Source: Anaerolinea sp. (GTDB lineage Bacteria; Chloroflexota; Anaerolineae; Anaerolineales; Villigracilaceae). Taken from it: 53,952 nt of DNA. The notes beneath the pieces are model-generated. The model did not search any database. It was not told the DNA's origin and saw only the letters and a program-made list of their open reading frames with translations. A program made the translations under genes and the position numbers. The stretch spans positions 1 to 53,952 of the forward strand of contig DYID01000024.1 in NCBI GenBank assembly GCA_020723805.1, read 5' to 3'. Positions 35,354 through 44,795 of this stretch are shown here, piece after piece (position 1 is the stretch's first letter; every line of letters begins with the position of its first letter).

Positions 35354-36346
35354 ATGCCCGATACCATTCTCGATGTACAAGGGCTAGAGACTGTCTTTAA
35401 GACACCGGATGGGACGATCCATGCGGTGAACGGTGTTTCCTTCAATCTCAAGGAAGGTGAAACCCTCGGCGTGGTCGGCGAGAGCGGATGCGGCAAAAGC
35501 GTCACCATGCTCTCCGTGCTGGGGCTTATCCCCAACCCGCCGGGCAAAGTTATCGCCGGGTCTGCAAAGTTTGCAGGGCGCGACCTGCTCAAAATGTCCA
35601 ACGACGAGATCCGCCAGGTGCGCGGCGCACAAATCAGCATGATTTTTCAGGACCCGATGACCTCGCTCAACCCCGTGTTGACCATCGGACGTCAGCTCGA
35701 AGAACCGCTCATGCTTCACCTCGGCATGAGCAAAAAACAAGCCAGCGAACGCGCCGCCGAATTGTTATCCATGGTCGGAATCCCCAACGCAAAAGAACGC
35801 TTGAAGGATTATCCCCATCAATATTCCGGCGGTATGCGCCAGCGTGTGATGATCGCCATGGCGCTTTCGTGCAGTCCGCAGATCCTGATTGCCGACGAAC
35901 CGACCACCGCCCTCGATGTCACCATCCAGGCGCAAATCATGGACCTCGTCAAGCGCCTGCGTCAGGAATTGGGCATGGCGGTCATCTGGATTACCCACGA
36001 CCTCGGCGTGGTGGCGGGGCTGGCTCAGCGCGTCATTGTAATGTACGGCGGCTTCATCATCGAAGAAGCCCAAGTGCATGAACTCTACGCCAACCCCACT
36101 CATCCCTACACGATTGGTCTGCTGGGAAGCCTGCCGCGCCTGGACGCCAAAGAACGCACCAGACTGTATTCCATCGAGGGACTTCCCCCCGTACTGTACC
36201 AAAAGCCGAATGCCTGTCCGTTTGCCCCGCGCTGTAAATGGGCAATGGAACGCTGCTGGAAGGAAAACCCCGCCCTCGAGCCCGTTGCCCCTGAACACCG
36301 CGTCGCCTGCTGGGTGGATACTAAAACTGGGAGGCCCCGTTCATGA
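35354..36346 (+). CDS. ABC transporter ATPase (DppD type)
   Basis: This 330-residue ATPase has Walker [10 protein letters not shown] (41-49), Q-loop [10 protein letters not shown], signature YSGGMRQRV, Walker [12 protein letters not shown] and THD. The Opp-type C-terminus has [14 protein letters not shown] ... CW. It overlaps the next gene by 4 bp (ATGA). It leads an operon that continues with the OppF-type ATPase, binding protein and permeases. Confidence 0.93.
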   Translation: MPDTILDVQGLETVFKTPDGTIHAVNGVSFNLKEGETLGVVGESGCGKSVTMLSVLGLIPNPPGKVIAGSAKFAGRDLLKMSNDEIRQVRGAQISMIFQDPMTSLNPVLTIGRQLEEPLMLHLGMSKKQASERAAELLSMVGIPNAKERLKDYPHQYSGGMRQRVMIAMALSCSPQILIADEPTTALDVTIQAQIMDLVKRLRQELGMAVIWITHDLGVVAGLAQRVIVMYGGFIIEEAQVHELYANPTHPYTIGLLGSLPRLDAKERTRLYSIEGLPPVLYQKPNACPFAPRCKWAMERCWKENPALEPVAPEHRVACWVDTKTGRPRS

Positions 36347-37326
36347 ACGCCAATAACGAAGTCCTTCTTCGCGTTGAAGATTTGAAAATGCATTTCCCGA
36401 TCTATCGCGGCGTGTTCCAGCGTCAGGTGGGCGCGGTGCGCGCGGTGGACGGCGTGACTTTCGATGTCTATCGCGGCGAGACGCTCGGTCTGGTGGGAGA
36501 ATCCGGCTGCGGAAAATCCACCACCGGGCGTACCATCCTTCAACTCTATAAACCCACCGCCGGCAACGTGTATTTCGAGGGCAAGAATCTGGTCAAACTC
36601 AAAGGCGAAGAGATGCGCCAGATGCGCCGCAAAATGCAAATGATTTTCCAGGACCCCTATGCCAGCCTCAACCCGCGCATGACCGTCGGTCAACTGGTCG
36701 GCGAACCGTTGATGGTTCACAACGTCGCCTCGGGCGCGGAAATTGCCGAGCGCGTCGCTCATCTGCTGGAACTGGTCAACCTCAACCCCGCCTTTGCCAG
36801 CCGCTACCCGCATGAATTCTCCGGCGGACAACGCCAGCGCATCGGCGTGGCGCGCGCGCTTGCTCTGAATCCATCTTTCATTATTTGTGATGAGCCAATC
36901 TCTGCCCTCGATGTTTCCATCCAGGCGCAGGTGGTTAACCTGCTCGAAGACTTGCAGGAACAATTCAACCTGACCTACCTCTTCATTGCCCACGACCTCT
37001 CCATGGTTCGCCACATCAGCAAACGCGTGGCAGTGATGTACCTGGGCGTCTTTGTCGAACTGGCAGACCGCGACGAACTATACGCCAATCCGCTTCACCC
37101 CTACACTCAGGCATTGCTCTCTGCGGTTCCCATTCCGGACCCCATTGCGGACGCCAAACGCAAACGCACCATCCTCGAAGGCGACGTGCCCTCCCCAGCC
37201 AATCCCCCTTCGGGGTGCCGTTTCCGCACGCGCTGTCCGATTGCCCAGCCGCAATGCGCCGAATCGCGCCCCGAATTCCGCGAAATACAGCCAGGTCACT
37301 TTGTTGCCTGTCACTTGGTCAATTAA
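36343..37326 (+). CDS. ABC transporter ATPase (DppF type)
   Basis: This 327-residue ATPase has Walker [10 protein letters not shown] (52-60), Q-loop [10 protein letters not shown], signature FSGGQRQRI, Walker [11 protein letters not shown] and HD after the FIA strand. Its Opp-type C-terminus has [14 protein letters not shown] ... C. It pairs with the upstream DppD-type ATPase. The stop lies six bases before a 12-nt perfect match to the 16S anti-Shine-Dalgarno sequence at 37332. Confidence 0.93.
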   Translation: MNANNEVLLRVEDLKMHFPIYRGVFQRQVGAVRAVDGVTFDVYRGETLGLVGESGCGKSTTGRTILQLYKPTAGNVYFEGKNLVKLKGEEMRQMRRKMQMIFQDPYASLNPRMTVGQLVGEPLMVHNVASGAEIAERVAHLLELVNLNPAFASRYPHEFSGGQRQRIGVARALALNPSFIICDEPISALDVSIQAQVVNLLEDLQEQFNLTYLFIAHDLSMVRHISKRVAVMYLGVFVELADRDELYANPLHPYTQALLSAVPIPDPIADAKRKRTILEGDVPSPANPPSGCRFRTRCPIAQPQCAESRPEFREIQPGHFVACHLVN

Positions 37327-37331
37327 ACCCG

Positions 37332-37343
37332 AAAGGAGGTGAT
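37332..37343 (+). promoter_or_regulatory. Twelve-nucleotide anti-SD match without a usual start codon
   Basis: AAAGGAGGTGAT is exactly complementary to the conserved 3' end of bacterial 16S rRNA. No ATG follows at normal distance; the nearest possible starts are TTG 37343 (10-residue frame) and GTG 37339, which lies inside the site itself. The real binding-protein start is at 37425 with its own GAGGAGA. Confidence 0.6.
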
Positions 37344-37424
37344 TGCCCGACATACGCAACCATCACTGTCGTTGAATGTTCGTAACGTCAAGTCAAACCC
37401 CTAAATTACGTGAGGAGAAGAACT

Positions 37425-39722
37425 ATGCGTAAACTGTTTTACCTCTTGAGCCTGTTGGTCGTTGCCAGCATGCTCCTCGCGGCGTGCGGCGGCACTGCGA
37501 CCGCCACGCAAGCGCCTGCAGAATCGGGCGCCACGCCAGAACCTGCGCCGGCTGGCTTCAAATCCAAGGATCCCACCACGCTGGTGATTGCCTCCTTTGG
37601 CGGTCCTGAAACCCTCGATCCCGCTTTGGCATACGAAACCGCCGGCGGCGAAATCATCCAGAACGTCTATGAGACCCTGGTCTTCTACGATGGCGAAGCC
37701 ACCGATAAATTCGTCCCGCAGCTGGCTGAATCCTGGGAAGTTTCCGAAGACGGCAAGGTCTACACCTTCAAGATCCGCTCCGGCGTGAAATTCCATGACG
37801 GCGCCGACCTGACCGCCTCGGACGTGGCATATTCCTTCCAGCGCGGTCTGCTCTTCGGCGGTTACAGCGGTCCCCAGTGGCTGCTGGCTGAACCGTTCTT
37901 CGGCATCGGTGTTGACGATATCTCCCTTGTTGTCGCTGACATTGTCGCCACAAAATTGGATGCGAAGGCTGACGAGTTGGTCGGTGCGGTGGATCTGACC
38001 ACCTTCAATGAGGATGCCTTCGGCACCCTGCTCGGCGACCTTGCGAGTGCTTACAAGGATCTCTCCGGTATCGAAATTGATACTGCCGCTCTGCTGGCCG
38101 ATGAAGCCAATGTTACGGCTGTCGCCGACTTGATGGCCGGTCTCGCCACTGCTGCTGACGATGATGCCCGCCGTGCTTCCATTAAGACCGCCGCAATGGA
38201 CATGCTAGCCGCGGATGCCTCGGTGCTCGCCGATGATCCTGAGGGCATGGCCAAAATCAGTAAGGATGTTGCGACTGAAGCTGCCAACCGTGTGATGAGC
38301 GCCATTGTTGCTGACGACACCGCCGGCACCGTCACCATGACCCTTGCTCAGCCGTGGGGTCCGTTCCTTGCCACCATCGCCCAAGGTTGGGGCTCTATCC
38401 TCGATAAAGATTGGGCAGTAGCCCACGGTGCTTGGGATGGAAATCCTGACACTTGGCAGAACTACTACGCCGTTCCATCGGAGAGCGACCCGCTGACCAC
38501 CATCATGAACGGCACGGGTCCCTTCAAACTCGAATCCTGGACCCAGGGTGAGGAACTCGTCCTCGTCCGCAACGACAACTACTGGCGCGAACCTGCCAAA
38601 CTCGAACGCATCGTCATCAAATACATTGACGAGTGGGGCACCCGCTTTGCCATGCTGCAGACGGGCGATGCCGACATCGTCGCCGTTCCGTCTGAAAACC
38701 GCTCGCAGGTGGACGCCATGGTCGGCGTGATGCGCGTCTTTGACCTCGCTGCCAACACCTACGGACCGGAAATTGAAGTTTGTGGTTACGATCCCTCCAA
38801 GCAGGGTGTCGAGAAATTCATCCCCTGTGAAGCGGGTCAAACCAGCACCAACCCCATTCGCCTCTACATCGGACGCCCGTCCCTCGCCAGCCAAGACCTG
38901 TTCATGACCTTCCAGATTGCGGAAGGCTCCAACTACGTCGGCTCCGGCAAACTGGACGGCAACGGCATCCCGCTGGACTTCTTCTCGGATCTCCACATCC
39001 GCAAGGCGTTTGCCTACTGCTTCGACTGGGAAACCTACATCAGCGATGTCTTCGACGGTGAAGCGGTGCAGCAGCCCGTGCTTGCCCGCCAGGGCATGCC
39101 CGGTTACCAGGCTGACGCCCCGGTCTACACCCACGACCTCGCCAAATGCGAAGAGGAATTCAAACTGGCTGACCTCGACAAGGACGGCATCCCCGCAGGT
39201 GAAGATCCCGAAGGTGACGTCTGGACGACCGGCTTCCGCCTCCAGGCGCTCTACAACCAGGGCAACACCTCCCGCCAGGTGGTCTCCCAGATCCTCTCCA
39301 GCAATGTCGCTGAAGTCAACGAACTGTTCGTGATCGAGACCGTGGGTCTGCCCTGGCCCACCTTCCTGCGCACCATCCGCGCCAAGCAGTCGCCCTACTT
39401 CGTGAGTGGCTGGCTGGAAGACATCCACGACCCGCACAACTGGTACCAGCCCTACATGGTTGGCACCTATGCGAGCCGCCAGAATATGCCTGCCGAACTG
39501 AAGGCGCAATTCCAGGATATCCTCAACCGCGGTGTCGCGGCGACGGATCCGGCTGAGCGCCAGAAGATCTACGAAGAGGCAAACAAACTCTTCTATGAGC
39601 AGGTTCCGACCATCCTGCTTGCCACCGCCACCAGCCACGGCTTCGACCAGCGCTGGGTGAAGGGGCGCCTCCTGAACCCCATCTTCTCCGGCGATTACTT
39701 CTACACCATGTACAAGGAGTAA
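37425..39722 (+). CDS. ABC transporter solute-binding lipoprotein, family 5
   Basis: This 765-residue lipoprotein has lipobox SMLLAACGG (Cys near residue 22) and an Ala/Thr/Pro linker. The order is canonical: PETLDPALAYE, LAESWEVSEDGKVYTFKIRSG, KFHDGADLTASDVAYSF, NGTGPFKLESW, DADIVAV and IRKAFAYCFDW. Residues about 160-302 hold a ~94-residue Ala/Asp-rich insert (ATAADDDARRAS ... MLAADASVLADDPEG) absent from its paralogue at 42702-44672. TGAGGAGAAG precedes ATG 37425. Substrate probably a peptide or other oligomer, inferred only from the family. Confidence 0.9.
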   Translation: MRKLFYLLSLLVVASMLLAACGGTATATQAPAESGATPEPAPAGFKSKDPTTLVIASFGGPETLDPALAYETAGGEIIQNVYETLVFYDGEATDKFVPQLAESWEVSEDGKVYTFKIRSGVKFHDGADLTASDVAYSFQRGLLFGGYSGPQWLLAEPFFGIGVDDISLVVADIVATKLDAKADELVGAVDLTTFNEDAFGTLLGDLASAYKDLSGIEIDTAALLADEANVTAVADLMAGLATAADDDARRASIKTAAMDMLAADASVLADDPEGMAKISKDVATEAANRVMSAIVADDTAGTVTMTLAQPWGPFLATIAQGWGSILDKDWAVAHGAWDGNPDTWQNYYAVPSESDPLTTIMNGTGPFKLESWTQGEELVLVRNDNYWREPAKLERIVIKYIDEWGTRFAMLQTGDADIVAVPSENRSQVDAMVGVMRVFDLAANTYGPEIEVCGYDPSKQGVEKFIPCEAGQTSTNPIRLYIGRPSLASQDLFMTFQIAEGSNYVGSGKLDGNGIPLDFFSDLHIRKAFAYCFDWETYISDVFDGEAVQQPVLARQGMPGYQADAPVYTHDLAKCEEEFKLADLDKDGIPAGEDPEGDVWTTGFRLQALYNQGNTSRQVVSQILSSNVAEVNELFVIETVGLPWPTFLRTIRAKQSPYFVSGWLEDIHDPHNWYQPYMVGTYASRQNMPAELKAQFQDILNRGVAATDPAERQKIYEEANKLFYEQVPTILLATATSHGFDQRWVKGRLLNPIFSGDYFYTMYKE

Positions 39723-39752
39723 TCCGTCGTTCGGGAAGTAAGGAACGAAAAC

Positions 39753-39782
39753 TTCTGGGGACCCGGCAACGGGTCCCCAGAA
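39753..39782 (+). promoter_or_regulatory. Strong GNRA-loop hairpin between binding protein and permease
   Basis: TTCTGGGGACCCG and CGGGTCCCCAGAA form a 13-bp perfect stem around a GCAA tetraloop with no T run. It matches in position the hairpin at 30151-30183 and probably stabilises the binding-protein mRNA. Confidence 0.8.
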
Positions 39783-39869
39783 CTCCCCAGCCTTGTCATG
39801 CGGCGCGTGCCGGAGCCAACTCCAGCCCGCTCCAGATGGCAAGTCTGAACTCCAGACACGAGGTATTTC

Positions 39870-40934
39870 ATGATCAATTACATCATCCGTCGTTTACTGC
39901 TTGTGCCGGTTTTGCTCTTCGGCGTCACCATTCTGATCTTCGGGATGCTGCAACTCTTGGAGCCGGATGAACGCGTATCGCTGTATATCCGCGGCGACCC
40001 CAAATCGGATGCGCAGGTGAACGCCTTCATCAAAAAATATTGTCTCGACTGCCCCTTCTACATTCAGTATAAAAATTGGCTGCTTGGCACGGTGGATTCG
40101 GTCACGGGCGAGCGCGAGGGCGGCATCCTCTACGGCAATTTTGGCTGGTCCAAAACCGGGTCCCAGCCGGTGGCGCAGTTGATTGCCCGCCGCTTCCCCA
40201 ACACCCTCGACCTGACCCTCTGGGCGGTTGGTCCCGTCATCTTTGTTGGCATCTGGCTGGGGGTGCAGGCGGCGGTGCATCATAACGGAATCATTGACCA
40301 GATCGCCCGCATCTTCAGCATCGTTGGTACATCTTTCCCCACATTCGTTTTCGGTTTGCTGGTGTTGATGATCTTTTACGCCAACCTGCAATGGTTTCCG
40401 CCGGGGCGTCTCTCCGACGAATTCACCCGTGTCGTCAACTCCGACCAGTTCACCCGCTACACCACACTTCTCACCATTGACGCCCTGCTCAATGGACGCT
40501 TCGATATCTTCCTGGATGCCCTGCGCCACATGTTTCTGCCCATTTTGACCCTCTCCTACATCAGTTGGGCGACCTTCCTGCGCGTGACGCGCGGCTCCAT
40601 GCTCGAAACCCTGCGCCAGGAATATGTTGTCACGGCGCGCGCCAAGGGCTTACCCGAGCGGGATGTCATTCACAAGCACGCCAAACCAAACGCCATGCTC
40701 CCGGTGGTGACGCTGGCGGGCTTCACGGTGGTGGGCTTGATGGGCGGCGTCATCATCACCGAGACCGTTTTCAACTATCCCGGGATTGGTTCTGCCGCTG
40801 CGGAAGCCTCGGTGCAGTTGGATGTGGTCACCGTGCTGGGCTTTGCCCTCTTCAACGGGCTTATCCTCATTGTCGCCAACCTCGTCGTGGATATCCTCTA
40901 CGCTGTGGTTGACCCGCGCGTCCGCCTCTCTTAG
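39870..40934 (+). CDS. ABC transporter permease (DppB type)
   Basis: This 354-residue permease has a family-typical start MINYIIRRLLLVPVLLFGVTI (TM1). A long periplasmic loop follows (LLEPDERVSLYIRGDPKS ... NWLLGTVDS). Then come five more helices with the coupling motif YVVTARAKGLPERDVIHKH and the end NYPGIGSAAAEASVQLDVV. The start codon is at 39870. It is followed after 11 bp by the DppC-type permease. Confidence 0.93.
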   Translation: MINYIIRRLLLVPVLLFGVTILIFGMLQLLEPDERVSLYIRGDPKSDAQVNAFIKKYCLDCPFYIQYKNWLLGTVDSVTGEREGGILYGNFGWSKTGSQPVAQLIARRFPNTLDLTLWAVGPVIFVGIWLGVQAAVHHNGIIDQIARIFSIVGTSFPTFVFGLLVLMIFYANLQWFPPGRLSDEFTRVVNSDQFTRYTTLLTIDALLNGRFDIFLDALRHMFLPILTLSYISWATFLRVTRGSMLETLRQEYVVTARAKGLPERDVIHKHAKPNAMLPVVTLAGFTVVGLMGGVIITETVFNYPGIGSAAAEASVQLDVVTVLGFALFNGLILIVANLVVDILYAVVDPRVRLS

Positions 40935-40945
40935 TGGAGATAATC

Positions 40946-41980
40946 ATGACAACTGTTACCCCCTCCGGTAATAACGAACTGCTCGGCGAAGCCGTCGCCA
41001 TGCGCAAAATCGGACGCTTGGAGCGCTTCCTCGGTCCCGATAACTACCGCATCGTGCAAGGGCTGTTCAAAACGCCTGCCGCCATCATGGGCACGGTGCT
41101 CATCGTGTTCTTTATCTTCATCGCGCTTGCCGCGCCCGTCTTGGCGCCGCCGTTGGGAGATCCCTACACCATCCCGCGCGACGGCTTCAAAGCCGAACCG
41201 AAACCCATGGGCGCCGAATGGCGCAGCAAACAGCCGCCTCTGCCTTTCTGGTGGAAGGCAGTCACCGGCAAGGAAGAATGGGTGCACATCTTCGGCACCG
41301 CCCAGGGACAATACGACATTTACTACGGTGTCATCTGGGGCACACGCACAGCCTTCCGCGCCGGGCTCACCGTCGTCATTTCGACGGTTCTCATTGGCGT
41401 CATCATCGGCGCAGTTGCCGCCTACTATGGCGGCATTGTGGATAACATCCTCATGCGCATCGTGGATGTCCTCTACGTTCTGCCCGGGCTCATGGCGACC
41501 CTCATCCTGGCGGCAGTGCTCACTCCTCTCTACGGACGCACCACCCTGCCGGTCATGATTTCGCTCATTGCCTTTGGCTGGCTGGGCTACGCACGCATCA
41601 TCCGCGCCGACATCCTCTCCGTCAAACAACGCGACTTCATTCTCGCCGCCCGCGTCATCGGCGTGCCAGACAGCCGCATCCTCTTCCGCCACATCATCCC
41701 CAACGCCATCTTCCCCACACTGGTGCTTGCTTCCCTCGGCATCGGCGATGTAGTGCTTTCCTTCGCCGCGCTCTCCTTCCTCGGCATCGGTGTGGAAGTG
41801 GGCTACGCCGACTGGGGACAGGTGCTGGCGTTTGCCCGCAACTGGATTACCAGCCTCAACACCTACTGGTATCTCATCGTCTGGCCGGGCGTGACGCTTG
41901 TACTTTTCGTCCTTGGCTGGAACCTCGTCGGCGACGCCCTGCGCGACGTGCTCGACCCGCGCCTGCGCGGCAAAGTCTAG
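40946..41980 (+). CDS. ABC transporter permease (DppC type)
   Basis: This 344-residue permease has TM1 around 45-68 and a Pro-rich extracytoplasmic segment of about 70 residues (DGFKAEPKPMGAEWRSKQPP). At the point where most DppC proteins have GTDxxGRD it reads FGTAQGQYDIYYGVIWGTR, so that motif is changed. The coupling loop FILAARVIGVPDSRILFRH is intact. GGAGATA precedes ATG 40946. It pairs with the upstream DppB-type permease. Confidence 0.92.
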   Translation: MTTVTPSGNNELLGEAVAMRKIGRLERFLGPDNYRIVQGLFKTPAAIMGTVLIVFFIFIALAAPVLAPPLGDPYTIPRDGFKAEPKPMGAEWRSKQPPLPFWWKAVTGKEEWVHIFGTAQGQYDIYYGVIWGTRTAFRAGLTVVISTVLIGVIIGAVAAYYGGIVDNILMRIVDVLYVLPGLMATLILAAVLTPLYGRTTLPVMISLIAFGWLGYARIIRADILSVKQRDFILAARVIGVPDSRILFRHIIPNAIFPTLVLASLGIGDVVLSFAALSFLGIGVEVGYADWGQVLAFARNWITSLNTYWYLIVWPGVTLVLFVLGWNLVGDALRDVLDPRLRGKV

Positions 41981-41987
41981 AACGTTT

Positions 41988-42698
41988 GTGACAACCCGAT
42001 CCCTGATCCGGTTGCTTGTTCTCGCTCTCGGAATAGCCCTGCTGATTGCAGGGCTATTTTTCGATGGCGGAGAGGCTTCCCCCAGCCTCCAAACCATGCC
42101 CACGCCTGACCGCCTCGCCGAACCGACCCTGCCTCCCGCTCCCTCGCAGGCGGATTACGGCGCACAGGTCTATTGGCTTTCCTGCCTGCCCTGTCACGGC
42201 GACCGCGGACAGGGGTTGACCGATGAGTTCCGCGCCGCCTACCCGCCCGAGGAACAATATTGCTGGGAGCGCGGCTGTCACGGCGAAAACCCCTACGAGA
42301 GCGGCTTTACCCTGCCCAAAGTCATTCCCGCCGTCATTGCGCCTCAGGCGCTTGCCAAATTCAGCGACGCCGCTCAACTTCAAGCGTACATCCGCGCGGC
42401 GATGCCCTTTTGGAAACCCGGCAGTTTGACCGAAGAGGAAGCCTGGCGCGTGACTGCCTATCTCCTGCGCCAAAACGGACTCTGGGACGGGAACGTGGAA
42501 CTCGACGCCTCCAACGCCGCCGGTATCAGAATCCTGCGCCAGACGCCGACTCCGCCTCCGACGCCGGAGCAGGCTCAAGTCGAGGAAAGAAGCAGGGCGA
42601 TTGTCTGGGGGGTGCCGGTCGCGGCGCTGGTCATCCTCCTGGGGGGCAGCCTTCTCCTGGTCTTCCTCAAAAAAAGGCAAAACAAGGCTACAATTTGA
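41988..42698 (+). CDS. Membrane-anchored monoheme cytochrome c within the ABC operon
   Basis: This 236-residue protein has a TM at about 7-25, a Thr/Pro linker, a cytochrome-c-like domain (about 57-165) and a C-terminal TM at about 207-227. CLPCH (66-70) is a CxxCH heme site, and M139 (AAMPFW) is the likely axial ligand. A second Cys pair in CWERGCHG has four spacers, so it is not a second standard heme site. GTG 41988 is taken as start, since it begins the hydrophobic helix; no good ribosome site is seen. It starts 7 bp after the permease stop. A transport link is unexplained. Confidence 0.82.
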   Translation: MTTRSLIRLLVLALGIALLIAGLFFDGGEASPSLQTMPTPDRLAEPTLPPAPSQADYGAQVYWLSCLPCHGDRGQGLTDEFRAAYPPEEQYCWERGCHGENPYESGFTLPKVIPAVIAPQALAKFSDAAQLQAYIRAAMPFWKPGSLTEEEAWRVTAYLLRQNGLWDGNVELDASNAAGIRILRQTPTPPPTPEQAQVEERSRAIVWGVPVAALVILLGGSLLLVFLKKRQNKATI

Positions 42699-42701
42699 GG
42701 A

Positions 42702-44672
42702 ATGTCGAACAAGTCTGCACGGCTGTGGTTTGCGATGTCTTGCCTGTTGACGCTGGCGGGCTTCCTTGCCGCATGTGCTGGGAACGCGCCGACCGCGACC
42801 GCCGTACCCGCCTCCGACCCGTCCGTTACGCAGAGCGCGGCGACGAGAACATCACCCGACCCCGATACCTTCGTGCAGGTGACCTTTGGCGAACCGGAAA
42901 CGCTCGACCCCGCCCTCGGCTACGACACCGCCAGCAACGAAATGATTTTGAACATTTACGAGCCGCTGGTGTTTTACGACGGCATCCATACTGACCGCTT
43001 TGTGCCGCTTCTGGCGGAGTCGTGGAAAGTGTCGGAAGACGGGCGCGTGTACATCTTCACAATCCGCTCCGGTGTGACCTTCCACGAAGGGCAGTCATTG
43101 ACCGCGGAGGACGTGGCGTACTCCTTCCAGCGTGGATTGCTCCTCGGCGGCAGAAGCGGTCCGCAGTGGCTGCTGGCGGAGCCGTTCTTCGGCATCGGCG
43201 TGGAAGACATTGCCTGCCTGGTGGATGACTGCGCCTCCATGGACAACCGCGAGGCGCTCTCTGCCCATGACCCGGCGGTATTCCGCGCCGCCTGCGAACG
43301 GGTCAAATCTGCCATCCGCGCCGATGAAGCCGCCGGCACCGTCACCATGACCCTGGCTCAGCCGTGGGGTCCGTTCCTGCCCACCATCGCTCAAACCTGG
43401 GGCGGCATTCTGGATAAAGACTGGGCGATTGCCAACGGCGCCTGGGACGGTTCCTGCGAGACCTGGCAGAATTACTATGCCGAGCCTGCCGAAAACAGCC
43501 CGCTTTCCCGCATTGCCAATGGGACGGGTCCCTTCAAACTGGGGCAGTGGAAGGTGGGGGAGGAACTCATCCTGCTCCGCAACGAGAACTACTGGCGCGA
43601 ACCTGCCCGCCTGGCGCGCGTGGTGACCAAGTATGTCAACGAATGGGGCACCCGCTTTGCCATGATGCAGGCGGGCGATGCCGACCTCGTGGCGGTCCCC
43701 GAAGAGAACCGCTCCCAAATGGATGCGCTGGTGGGTGAAATTTGCGCCTTCGACCTGGACGCCAACCGCTACAAACCCTGCGAAGTGGTCAACGATGCCA
43801 TGCCTTATCGTCTTTACATCGGCAGACCCGCCATCAGCCGCACCGACATGTTCTTCAACTTCCATGTGGCGGAAGGCTCCAACTACATCGGCTCCGGTCA
43901 ATTGGACGGTAACGGCATTCCGCCGGACTTTTTTGCCAACGTTCACATCCGCCGCGCCTTTGCCTACTGCTTTGACTGGGACGTGTACATCAGCGACGTG
44001 TTCAACGGCGAGGCGGTGCAGTCACCCGTCATTCCGCTGGCAGGGATGCCCGGCTACCAGGCGGACGCGCCCGTCTATTCCTACGACCCCGCCAAGTGCG
44101 AGGAGGAATTCAAACTCGCCGACCTCGACAACGACGGCATTCCCGCCGGCGCCGACCCCGAAGGCGACGTGTGGACGACCGGCTTCCGCCTGCAGGCTTT
44201 ATACAATCAGGGCAACACCAGCCGCCAGACCATCGCCGACATTCTGGCAATCAACGTCGCCTCCATCAACAACCTGTTCATCATCGAAACCGTCGGCTTG
44301 CCTTGGCCCACCTTTCTGCGTACCACCCGCGCCCGCCAGGCGCCCTACTTCGTCAGCGGCTGGGCGGAAGACATCCACGACCCGCACAACTGGTACGTCC
44401 CCTACACCATCGGCGCTTTTGCCCTGAGTCAGAGCCTTCCCGAAGACCTTCAAAGCCAGTTCAGAACGCTTGTCAACCGCGGCGCGGCAGAGACCGACCC
44501 CGCCGCCCGCCAGGAAATTTACGAACAAATCAACCGTCTCTTCTACGATCAGGCGCCCGCTGTCCTCCTCGCCGTTGCCACCAGCCACACCTTCGAACAG
44601 CGCTGGGTGCATGGCACGCTTCCGAATCCCATCTTCCCAGGCGAATATTTCTACCCCATGTACAAAGATTGA
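42702..44672 (+). CDS. ABC transporter solute-binding lipoprotein, family 5
   Basis: This 656-residue lipoprotein is a close paralogue of the protein at 37425-39722. The lipobox is LAGFLAACAG. Family order is canonical, with PETLDPALGYD, LAESWKVSEDGRVYIFTIRSG, TFHEGQSLTAEDVAYSF, NGTGPFKLGQW, DADLVAV and IRRAFAYCFDW. Shared stretches include WLLAEPFFGIGV and DVWTTGFRLQALYNQGNTSR. It lacks the other's Ala/Asp-rich insert, having a short Cys-containing segment (CLVDDCASMDN) instead. It starts 3 bp after the cytochrome gene, and its stop is followed by a hairpin. Confidence 0.9.
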   Translation: MSNKSARLWFAMSCLLTLAGFLAACAGNAPTATAVPASDPSVTQSAATRTSPDPDTFVQVTFGEPETLDPALGYDTASNEMILNIYEPLVFYDGIHTDRFVPLLAESWKVSEDGRVYIFTIRSGVTFHEGQSLTAEDVAYSFQRGLLLGGRSGPQWLLAEPFFGIGVEDIACLVDDCASMDNREALSAHDPAVFRAACERVKSAIRADEAAGTVTMTLAQPWGPFLPTIAQTWGGILDKDWAIANGAWDGSCETWQNYYAEPAENSPLSRIANGTGPFKLGQWKVGEELILLRNENYWREPARLARVVTKYVNEWGTRFAMMQAGDADLVAVPEENRSQMDALVGEICAFDLDANRYKPCEVVNDAMPYRLYIGRPAISRTDMFFNFHVAEGSNYIGSGQLDGNGIPPDFFANVHIRRAFAYCFDWDVYISDVFNGEAVQSPVIPLAGMPGYQADAPVYSYDPAKCEEEFKLADLDNDGIPAGADPEGDVWTTGFRLQALYNQGNTSRQTIADILAINVASINNLFIIETVGLPWPTFLRTTRARQAPYFVSGWAEDIHDPHNWYVPYTIGAFALSQSLPEDLQSQFRTLVNRGAAETDPAARQEIYEQINRLFYDQAPAVLLAVATSHTFEQRWVHGTLPNPIFPGEYFYPMYKD

Positions 44673-44702
44673 CGAAGACGCACTGGGCACACAAGGCGTA
44701 CT

Positions 44703-44748
44703 GGGCGTTCTCCCCTGGCGCTTGCCCGCCAGGGCAAGTGTAACGCCC
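44703..44748 (+). promoter_or_regulatory. Hairpin between two binding-protein genes
   Basis: GGGCGTT (44703-44709) pairs with AACGCCC (44742-44748) and CCTGGCG pairs with CGCCAGG inside. There is no T run. Like the hairpins at 30151 and 39753, it lies behind a binding-protein gene. Confidence 0.6.
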
Positions 44749-44795
44749 CTGCATTTGGACAATTGCAACCGCGCAACTGACAAAGGAAACCACCG

